Part shown: piece after piece, positions 5,824-11,588 of the stretch
Numbering within the stretch: position 1 is the first letter of the stretch
Layout: each line of letters opens with the position of its first letter
Assembly (NCBI GenBank): GCA_034003955.1
Contig: JAVEXO010000067.1
Span: 1-11,588, forward strand
Direction of reading: 5' to 3'
DNA: 11,588 nt
DNA from: SZUA-370 sp034003955
GTDB lineage: Bacteria; Spirochaetota; Spirochaetia; Treponematales; UBA12059
Program-made: the position numbers and the translations under genes
The notes under the pieces: model-generated
Told to the model about the DNA's origin: nothing
Seen by the model: only the letters and a program-made list of their open reading frames with translations
Databases searched by the model: none

Positions 5824-7193
5824 TACCTCAGTATCGGCACGGCGAGGCTCAGACCTTCGCGCAAGACGCTTAAGAGGCTCAAACCGTTCTTGGCCGCCAG
5901 AACTTCGGGTTGTACTCCGTACTGTAGAGAGATGCTCCATAGCGTATCGCCCTTGAGCACGGTATAGCTGCCGGCAAAGGATAGTTCGCTGAGGTCGATG
6001 TTTATACTGGGTGAGACGTATGGCTTCTTGTCCTTGAATGCTGGGATGACAATCTTCTGTCCAATGCGTATGGAGTCAGGCTTGAGGCCACTATTCATCC
6101 TGGCTATCATAGCTACCGAGACCTCGTAGTGCTTGGCTAGAGCCGATACCGTATCTCCCGAGCGTACAATATGCATGTATACGTTCATGAGGGTTTCCCT
6201 GGAGGCTATGACTTCCTTGACACTGGCTTCATAGATTGTGGGTACCTTGAGGGAATAGCGACCCTCCGGAGGGGTTATGCCGTAGCGGAGTTCTGGGTTG
6301 CCCAGCTTCATGATATCGAAGGGCACGCCTGACTTGGAGGCAAGCATGGCTATGTCTATTGGTCTGTCGACGGCTACTCGAGCCCAGTCTATTGACGGTA
6401 TCCACGATGCGTTGAGGCCGTTGCGGCCACCGTGCATGGCGATGGAGACAACTGCAAGGAATTTAGGAATATAGGAAGCCGTCTCCTTGGGAAGGAATCC
6501 GCCTTCTCGTAGTACCCAGTAGTCATGGGACTTGCCTGCCTTTATAGCCCTGTCCATGGCACCGGCTCCGCAGTTGTAGGCTCCAAGGGCCAGGAGCCAG
6601 TCTCCGAACCTGTCGTAATTTGACTTGAGCTTGCGTAAGGCACCATCGGTGGATTTCATGAAGTCTCGACGCTCGTCAAGCCAGTCGTCCATCCTCATGT
6701 CGTAGCCGCCCACGCTGTTTCTCATGAATTGCCACAGCCCCGATGCTTCCGAGCGGCTAAGCGCCTTCGCTGAGTATTCAGACTCGATGAATGGCAGGAA
6801 GAATATCTCCTCCGGGACACCGAAGTACTGTATTCTCTCCATGATGTATGAGGCGTAGGGGCGAGAGCGTTCGTAGACTGCCTCCAGCCATTGCTTGCCA
6901 CCAGGAGTAAGATAGGCAGCGCGGAAGTATTCAAACTGCGGCTCGCCGAAGGGTAGCTCCAGCTTGTGTCGCATGGGACCTGCATGGTGGCTGAACTCCG
7001 GCGTCTCAACAGGAGTGATGCGCATGGGTCTTGAGACAGGCTTTATTTCAAGGGCACCCGGGATAGATTCGAGGGGAACGGTAGCGATGGCTGAAACCAG
7101 ATCGGCCACGGCCTTGCCATCCTCGATACCCGAGACAGGTAATCCGATGGCGAGCGATAGTAAGGCAAAGGCGAGCACCGAGCCATGCATCAT
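5823..7193 (-). CDS. MltD-like lytic transglycosylase with two LysM domains
   Basis: This 456-residue exported enzyme should cleave the MurNAc-GlcNAc bond of peptidoglycan to give 1,6-anhydro ends. A short hydrophobic signal sequence occupies residues 1-22, without an obvious lipobox. The SLT domain spans about 115-255. The catalytic Glu is E137 in PFIESEYSAKA, followed by GLWQFM (residues 152-157) and AYNCGAGA at about 205-212. Two LysM peptidoglycan-binding domains follow, at about 341-384 (HIVRSGDTVSALA) and 410-453 (YTVLKGDTLWSIS). This is the domain order of MltD. The start chosen is ATG 7193, whose ATGA overlaps the stop of the upstream lipoprotein gene; the frame is open to 7226, but that would lie inside that gene. 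GGAG is present about ten bases upstream. It likely remodels the wall together with its coupled neighbours. Confidence 0.9.
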   Translation of the reverse strand: MMHGSVLAFALLSLAIGLPVSGIEDGKAVADLVSAIATVPLESIPGALEIKPVSRPMRITPVETPEFSHHAGPMRHKLELPFGEPQFEYFRAAYLTPGGKQWLEAVYERSRPYASYIMERIQYFGVPEEIFFLPFIESEYSAKALSRSEASGLWQFMRNSVGGYDMRMDDWLDERRDFMKSTDGALRKLKSNYDRFGDWLLALGAYNCGAGAMDRAIKAGKSHDYWVLREGGFLPKETASYIPKFLAVVSIAMHGGRNGLNASWIPSIDWARVAVDRPIDIAMLASKSGVPFDIMKLGNPELRYGITPPEGRYSLKVPTIYEASVKEVIASRETLMNVYMHIVRSGDTVSALAKHYEVSVAMIARMNSGLKPDSIRIGQKIVIPAFKDKKPYVSPSINIDLSELSFAGSYTVLKGDTLWSISLQYGVQPEVLAAKNGLSLLSVLREGLSLAVPILR

Positions 7194-8236
7194 TGCATCT
7201 TCTCTCCAAAGTAGATGCCTGCCCACTCCCAGCGTCCGTGAACCTCTGGATCGGCCGGAAAGTTGACCTTTCTAAAGTACAGGTACCAGACTGAAATTCT
7301 CTCTGTCCAGCCCCAGGTTCTAAGAAAGGCTTCACGGGAGTTGGAACTTGGGTCCAGGGAATCGGCCCATTGGATACGTGTTCCTGATGTAAAGGCCCCA
7401 AAGTCAAACAATACCTGGCTATTGCCATCCGTCTTGTCCTGGTACCAGTCCATGGCAAAGAAGCCAACCTTGGCTCGTATCCGTGAGAGCGATCGGGCGT
7501 TTCCTGTTGCCATGGCTAGTGAAACGGCTTTCAAGAGTTCATCCAAGGTTTCGTAGGTCCAATCCTTACGTATGGTAGCCAGGTCGATGAAATGCTGGGC
7601 ATATTGAACGGCATCGGGGAAACCACTGACCTCGGTGATGAAGGCTGGCAGGAAGCGGCGGTACGCATCGAGGGCGGCATCCCAGTCGCCCATGGCTTCA
7701 TAGTCGTTGCCAAGAAGGAATAGTTCGTTCCCCATATCAATCATATCGGGAAATCGTGCTATAAGCTCGCGTCTGAATTCTATGCGTCTGGCCGGGTCTG
7801 GAGACAGTTCTATGAGGCGGCGAAGGCATGCCAGATGGATTGATTGTGAATTAACCGTAAGGTCTGGGAAATTCTTTAGTATTCTATCATAATACAGAGC
7901 GGCCACCTCATCGGCTCCCTGCCTTGAATATGACCAGGCTATGGTCAAGAGGTGCCTCGCATTGTAGGGTCCTTCGGGGTCCTGGGCTACGACGTCTGAA
8001 AGAAAGCCTATAAGCCTGGAATAATCCTGTGCATTAGACAAGGAAGATGATATCTTCTGTATGAGGGCGTAACGCTCATCGGTTCCTAGCTTGACGCCAT
8101 CGAGTAGTCCAAACAGGTCTTGTAGCTGCTTGGCATCGGCGCCAGGCGCCTCTATGAAATAGTCCCTGGGGGAAGAACAACCCAGAACCGATGCACACAG
8201 TACGACAGCCAGGATAAGCGCAATGGAGCGTATCAT
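7190..8236 (-). CDS. TPR-like lipoprotein, first gene of the envelope operon
   Basis: The 348-residue protein has a lipoprotein signal peptide with lipobox SVLGC (acylated Cys20). Helical, TPR-like pairs span about 60-250; the clearest unit is NDYEAMGDWDAALDAYRRFL (177-196). The C-terminal region, about 275-345, is rich in Trp and Tyr (RTWGWTERISVWYLYFRKV) and looks like a separate beta-rich domain that I do not recognise. Export to the periplasmic face is clear; the role is not. The gene leads a three-gene set with the transglycosylase and the LPP20-like protein, so a scaffold or partner role for the wall hydrolase is a reasonable inference. There is no Shine-Dalgarno before the ATG; see the promoter entry. 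Confidence 0.75.
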   Translation of the reverse strand: MIRSIALILAVVLCASVLGCSSPRDYFIEAPGADAKQLQDLFGLLDGVKLGTDERYALIQKISSSLSNAQDYSRLIGFLSDVVAQDPEGPYNARHLLTIAWSYSRQGADEVAALYYDRILKNFPDLTVNSQSIHLACLRRLIELSPDPARRIEFRRELIARFPDMIDMGNELFLLGNDYEAMGDWDAALDAYRRFLPAFITEVSGFPDAVQYAQHFIDLATIRKDWTYETLDELLKAVSLAMATGNARSLSRIRAKVGFFAMDWYQDKTDGNSQVLFDFGAFTSGTRIQWADSLDPSSNSREAFLRTWGWTERISVWYLYFRKVNFPADPEVHGRWEWAGIYFGEKMQ

Positions 8237-8241
8237 GCCGG

Positions 8242-8271
8242 ACTATACCATGGGGGCTTTCCCGTTGGCAA
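8242..8271 (-). promoter_or_regulatory. Promoter of the lipoprotein-transglycosylase operon (probably leaderless)
   Basis: On the minus strand, TTGCCA (8271-8266), 18-nt spacer, TATAGT (8247-8242). Each box is one base from consensus. The ATG at 8236 lies 5 nt after the -10 box, so transcription should begin at or within a base or two of the start codon. CCGGC before the ATG is not a ribosome site. Confidence 0.7.
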
Positions 8272-8294
8272 GGAATCCAATTTATAGCTACAAT
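8265..8294 (+). promoter_or_regulatory. Promoter of the membrane protein-TPR-DUF2400 operon
   Basis: TTGGCA (8265-8270), 18-nt spacer, TACAAT (8289-8294). Each box is one base from consensus. The expected start near 8301 gives a short leader carrying GAGGAG (8303-8308). Its -35 box overlaps that of the opposing promoter by five bases. Confidence 0.65.
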
Positions 8295-8317
8295 AGAAGA
8301 ATGAGGAGTACCTAATC

Positions 8318-8905
8318 ATGGCCGAGCGTAAGATTGTAACATTTCACATACTATTCTCGCTCGCCGTCATATCCGTTGTTCTTGGAACAGGTCTTTTGGT
8401 CATAACGACAGAGAAGGCCAGCGGAGCGTACGTCTATAGGCCCCTCATACTCGTGACTGTGGGAGCACTCTTCACCTATTTTGCCATCATAACCCGTTTA
8501 AGGGCAAAGTTTGTGTTTCTGGGCTTTGTCGTGACCTCTGCAGCAATAATACGGTTTACAGGCACTGTCCTCGGTATAGGTTCAAGCAGATACTGGCCTC
8601 TCTATGTGATGGCCGCTGGGCTCAGCTTCTTGCCCGCCTACTACATGCGTAACGGTAAGTTAAAGCCTGGTTCAATAGTCATATCATCGGCCTTCGTACT
8701 CTTGGGTTTGTTTTTTTCTATTTTTTCATTCGGGTTTTCTTCAATGCGCTTCAAGACATTTCTTTCAAGATGGTGGCCAGCCCTGTTCATAGCCTCGGGT
8801 GTTGTATTGCTTCTAGTCTGGCTCATACAGCGACTCGTTTTAAAGAATTTGTCAGCCGAGGCTGGATCCGACCATGCATCAGAGGATGTTAGGGGAGGGC
8901 CATGA
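8318..8905 (+). CDS. Six-helix inner-membrane protein with internal duplication
   Basis: The 195-residue protein has about six hydrophobic helices, near residues 9-30, 41-60, 64-85, 92-109, 118-140 and 152-173, with a short polar C-terminal tail. Two matching stretches, RYWPLYVMAAGLSFL (from R91) and RWWPALFIASGVVLL (from R151), suggest that the protein arose by duplication of a three-helix unit. The Trp-Pro pattern at the start of a helix recalls LiaI/LiaF-type (DUF5668) membrane segments, but I cannot confirm the family. GAGGAG lies nine bases before the ATG. The stop overlaps the next start as ATGA, so the two are translated together. Function is unknown. Confidence 0.75.
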   Translation: MAERKIVTFHILFSLAVISVVLGTGLLVITTEKASGAYVYRPLILVTVGALFTYFAIITRLRAKFVFLGFVVTSAAIIRFTGTVLGIGSSRYWPLYVMAAGLSFLPAYYMRNGKLKPGSIVISSAFVLLGLFFSIFSFGFSSMRFKTFLSRWWPALFIASGVVLLLVWLIQRLVLKNLSAEAGSDHASEDVRGGP

Positions 8906-10587
8906 AAGCGTTTGCCGCGGTTCTGTGTGTGGCCATGCTTTTATTCATCTCGTGTGCAGGCACGGCTCCTCCCCTACAGGGCACATCCCTGGCAGCCGGA
9001 AGCGAACTCAATGCGGCTCAGAAGGAACGCCTCGACTTAGAAGCATCCATAGTCATGGGAAGCCCTTCGTCGCTGGAGCAAGCGGTAGCCCGGTCAGAGC
9101 GATCTGCCATCCTGCCTGCTGCCGATGCAAAGATCTATGGCTGGTTGGCCTATGAGATGGCCCGCCTTGTCTATCCCGAGTTGTCGGGAGGATTGCCCCC
9201 CAGTCCGGTGTCTCCGCCTGATTCACCGCTTGTAAGGGCATTCATAGACGCCCGCAATGGAAAGCCAAACCAGCCGGGTAGCGATGCCGGCCCCTTGCTG
9301 GAACTGTTCCCAGCCCTGTCTATATTCAGGCTCAAGACTGCCGCTGCCTCCGGTCTGACCCTGGTTGCTATAGAGCGTTTTAATCGTTTTGGACTACCTT
9401 CTGCAGCCGGAGACGTCGCTCGAGGCATTGCCCTGGAGCGGTCCGGTGACTTTTCTGGAGCACTATCGGCATACTCAAGGGCAGAAACCATAGCCGCTGA
9501 TTGTTACCCCGCCACCCTCGGAAAGGCTCGCATGCTCATAGAGCTTGGGCGGGGCCTAGAGGCTATAGAGGCCATATCGATACTCAAGTCGCCTATCGTG
9601 GGCGGCTCGGCCTACCGTAGAATACAGGCTCAGGCCCTCTATACTGCCGGCCGCTGGGATGAGGCGCTTCCCTTGGTTACATCGGTGCTGCTCGATGACC
9701 CGCTCGATTCACACTTCGCTCTTATCCGTGCCCACCTGCTCGTCGTGCGCGGCGAATACAAGCAGGCCGCACCCTTGCTTGATGCCTATGCGAGCATAAA
9801 CCCAAGTGACAGGCTCTATATCCTGCTCCGCGCCAAGACGGCCATGGAAAGCGCCAAAGACAGGAGCGCCGCTGCCGCCGCCCTGCGCCGTGGACTGGAA
9901 CGCTATCCCGCAGACCTCGACATGATGCTGTACGCCGCCGAGGTTTTCTGGGAGGGCAATGCCACAGAGAAGACAGAAGCGATTGCCCTTGCACACAAGG
10001 CTCTGACCTTGAAGCCTGATTCTACGAGAGCCCTCAAGGTGCTGCTTGCCGCGGATCTTGCTTCTGGAGCGTATACGGCAGCCGCGTCGCATGCCGATGC
10101 CATCATAGCCACGGGTGGCTCGTATGCCGATACAGAATCACTATACCGCGCCTACCGCGGTTCCGGACGCCTGCTTGAGGCCTCCAGGTTGGCCCAGGAG
10201 TGGCGTGCCCGTGACCCTAATTCCGAGACCGCCGCCTTGGCCTGGGCAACTTCATTAGTCGAGCGGGGAGAGAATGCCGCCGCCTCTGAGCTTCTGAGTA
10301 GCCTGCTGTCATCCAAGGGTTCTCCTGCCTACCGATCGACGCTTTACTGGCTACAGTCGAGACTCCAGGCCAATGACGAAGCCGTTTTATCCTCCCTGCG
10401 GACAGCCCTTATTGAGAATGGCATGAATATCGATGCGCTCGCCGCCATGTCAGACATGTACGTCAAGAAGGGTGACTACCAGCGTGCCCGCTTCTACCTT
10501 AAGCAAGCCATAGCCATAGCTCCCGACAGAGTCGACATCGTGGAGCGGCGTAACGTGCTTGCCCAGCTCGGCGTGGCCATACCCTGA
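8902..10587 (+). CDS. Large TPR-repeat lipoprotein
   Basis: The 561-residue protein has a signal peptide with a relaxed spirochaete-type lipobox, LFISC (Cys18). Most of the mature chain is helical repeats of TPR type. Clear units include AGDVARGIALERSGDFSGAL, GRWDEALPLVTSVLLDDPLD, GEYKQAAPLLDAYASINPSD, and a last typical one, MYVKKGDYQRARFYLKQAIA, near residue 520. Such proteins are protein-protein scaffolds at the outer or inner membrane surface. GGGGAGG precedes the ATG, which overlaps the upstream stop codon as ATGA. The gene is followed 26 nt later by the DUF2400 gene. The partner is unknown. Confidence 0.85.
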   Translation: MKAFAAVLCVAMLLFISCAGTAPPLQGTSLAAGSELNAAQKERLDLEASIVMGSPSSLEQAVARSERSAILPAADAKIYGWLAYEMARLVYPELSGGLPPSPVSPPDSPLVRAFIDARNGKPNQPGSDAGPLLELFPALSIFRLKTAAASGLTLVAIERFNRFGLPSAAGDVARGIALERSGDFSGALSAYSRAETIAADCYPATLGKARMLIELGRGLEAIEAISILKSPIVGGSAYRRIQAQALYTAGRWDEALPLVTSVLLDDPLDSHFALIRAHLLVVRGEYKQAAPLLDAYASINPSDRLYILLRAKTAMESAKDRSAAAAALRRGLERYPADLDMMLYAAEVFWEGNATEKTEAIALAHKALTLKPDSTRALKVLLAADLASGAYTAAASHADAIIATGGSYADTESLYRAYRGSGRLLEASRLAQEWRARDPNSETAALAWATSLVERGENAAASELLSSLLSSKGSPAYRSTLYWLQSRLQANDEAVLSSLRTALIENGMNIDALAAMSDMYVKKGDYQRARFYLKQAIAIAPDRVDIVERRNVLAQLGVAIP

Positions 10588-10613
10588 ACCACTGCACCGT
10601 ATCCAAGGCCGAG

Positions 10614-11402
10614 ATGGCGGCCTTTCTTGAGACGCTCTACCTACGCTACAACGATACACACTGGCTTGACCCTGATCCTCTGCTCATAGTCAGGCGCTAT
10701 ACAGAAGCAGCAGACATGGAACTGGTCGGTCTTGTGGCATCGGCCCTGGCTCTTGGCACCGTCAAGGCCATCATGGCCGCCGTTGAGACGGTGCTCCTGC
10801 CGTTTGGTCCTCATCCAGCCCAGGCCTTGGCTGCGATGGATGATTCGGATGTCGAGTCGGCCTTGCATGGATTTTGCTATCGTTTTTTTGATTCAGGCGA
10901 CATGGTTTCCTTTTTCTGCGCCGCCAGGAATCTTAGCAATCGTAGTGGCACCCTGGAGAAAGCCTTCCTCGAGGGCGACGATGGCTCCGAACAGGACTAT
11001 AGCTTCGTCGCCTCCCGCTTCGTCCGATCGTTGCTCGATGCCGCCCCGTCCGGAAAAACCTGGCGCTCAAACCTGTTCCCTGATCCAGCCAGAGGATCGG
11101 CCGCGAAGCGTGTGTTTCTGTATCTGCGATGGATGGTACGCCATGACGCCGTCGATCCAGGCCCCTGGCGAAATGCCGATCCTGCCAGGCTCGTCGTCCC
11201 CCTCGACACCCACATGGCAGCGGCATGCAGACGCCTTGGCCTTCTTACCCGCTCATCTACCGATCTCAAGGCAGCCAAGGAAGCCGCCGCGTCATTTAGG
11301 GAATTTTGCCCCGATGACCCAGTGCGCTACGACTTTTGCATGACCCGACCCGGCATACATCCCGACCTGGACCCCGATCTCTGCTTAGGGTGCTTTGATT
11401 GA
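10614..11402 (+). CDS. DUF2400 / TIGR02757 family protein
   Basis: The 262-residue cytoplasmic protein matches the DUF2400/TIGR02757 pattern from end to end: an N-terminal LYLRYND and DPLLIVRRY, then ELVGLVASALALGTVKAI, RWMVRHDAVDPGPW, RLVVPLDTHMAAACRRLGLLTR, and FCPDDPVRYDFCMTRPGIHP near the end. The VPLDTH...RRLGL segment resembles part of HhH-GPD DNA glycosylases, so a nucleic-acid role is a guess; the family's function is not known to me. It ends in a small Cys pair (CLGCF) plus Cys242. AAGG lies about six bases before the ATG. It shares the operon of two envelope proteins with no obvious functional link. Confidence 0.85.
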   Translation: MAAFLETLYLRYNDTHWLDPDPLLIVRRYTEAADMELVGLVASALALGTVKAIMAAVETVLLPFGPHPAQALAAMDDSDVESALHGFCYRFFDSGDMVSFFCAARNLSNRSGTLEKAFLEGDDGSEQDYSFVASRFVRSLLDAAPSGKTWRSNLFPDPARGSAAKRVFLYLRWMVRHDAVDPGPWRNADPARLVVPLDTHMAAACRRLGLLTRSSTDLKAAKEAAASFREFCPDDPVRYDFCMTRPGIHPDLDPDLCLGCFD

Positions 11403-11428
11403 CACGCTTTCCGCCAGCGTGCTAGTAT
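11399..11428 (+). promoter_or_regulatory. Promoter of tRNA-Pro, overlapping the DUF2400 stop codon
   Basis: A perfect TTGACA (11399-11404) contains the TGA stop codon (11400-11402) of the preceding gene. After 18 nt comes TAGTAT (11423-11428), four of six to consensus. Start near 11435 would give a leader of about 15 nt before the tRNA. Confidence 0.7.
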
Positions 11429-11449
11429 CCCCCGTGCCGAAAGGCGCGA

Positions 11450-11523
11450 CGGGCAATAGCGCAGTTGGTTAGCGTACTAGTCTGGGGGACTAGGGGTCCC
11501 GGGTTCGAATCTCGGTTGCCCGA
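11450..11523 (+). tRNA. tRNA-Pro(GGG)
   Basis: This is a complete 74-nt cloverleaf. The acceptor CGGGCAA/TTGCCCG is perfect, and the D-arm is GCGC/GCGT. The anticodon stem CTAGT/ACTAG encloses loop CTGGGGG with anticodon GGG at 11484-11486. The variable loop is GGGTC, the T-arm is CCGGG/TTCGAAT/CTCGG, and the discriminator is A. CCA is not encoded; CTAAG follows. It has its own promoter and terminator. Confidence 0.97.
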
Positions 11524-11538
11524 CTAAGAAATCTTGAT

Positions 11539-11578
11539 GCGCAAGTTGTTGTACAACAATGACTTGCGCTATTTTTTT
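11539..11578 (+). terminator. Rho-independent terminator of tRNA-Pro
   Basis: GCGCAAG (11539-11545) pairs with CTTGCGC (11563-11569). Inside, TTGTT/AACAA adds five pairs around a GTAC loop, with a 3-nt bulge on the right side. TA and seven T residues (11572-11578) follow. Confidence 0.9.
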
Positions 11579-11588
11579 AATGTGGCGT

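Noticed and set aside
5824..5940. Longer N terminus for the LPP20-like protein
   Set aside because: It lies entirely within the MltD-like gene in another frame, and it would bury the signal segment behind about 47 charged residues.
1..11588. Search by eye for CRISPR arrays, insertion sequences, phage genes, toxin-antitoxin or restriction systems
   Set aside because: No regular spaced repeats, transposase motifs or matching protein families were seen; all sizeable frames are accounted for by the eight genes listed.

Overview
The window is about 11.6 kb of compact bacterial chromosome with eight protein genes and three tRNA genes (the first one cut by the window edge). I see no transposase, phage gene, CRISPR array or toxin-antitoxin pair. 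A spirochaete, perhaps Treponema-like, is the best guess. It rests on relaxed lipoprotein signal peptides, heavy use of the Ile codon ATA despite fairly high GC, tRNA genes without an encoded CCA end, and the overall look of the proteins. This is inference from feel, not from a search.

Left part (1-2550): the 3' half of tRNA-Val(GAC) with a strong terminator, then a minus-strand B12-binding-type radical SAM gene of unknown substrate. Its start lies directly under a good promoter, so the mRNA is probably leaderless. A 356-nt gene-free stretch follows. It holds a half copy and a full copy of a GC-rich palindromic repeat, then the promoter of tRNA-Phe(GAA), which ends in a classic terminator.

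Middle part (2550-4908): a plus-strand pair, galE (UDP-glucose 4-epimerase) and an M20-family metallopeptidase, 30 nt apart and probably one operon. It converges, across only 18 nt without a visible terminator, on a minus-strand envelope operon. That operon reads, in order of transcription, TPR-like lipoprotein, MltD-like lytic transglycosylase with two LysM domains, and a secreted LPP20/FlgP-like protein. The three genes are chained by ATGA and TAATG overlaps.

Right part (8237-11588): the lipoprotein gene is divergent from a plus-strand operon, and the two promoters share one TTGGCAA as overlapping -35 boxes. The plus operon encodes a six-helix membrane protein with an internal duplication, a large TPR lipoprotein (ATGA overlap) and a DUF2400/TIGR02757 protein. 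The promoter of tRNA-Pro(GGG) starts inside the last codons of the DUF2400 gene, and this tRNA closes the window with its own terminator.

No clearly new system is encoded. The items most worth a second look are the two leaderless promoters, the shared divergent promoter, the paired palindromic repeats with a compensatory base change, and the orphan radical SAM enzyme.
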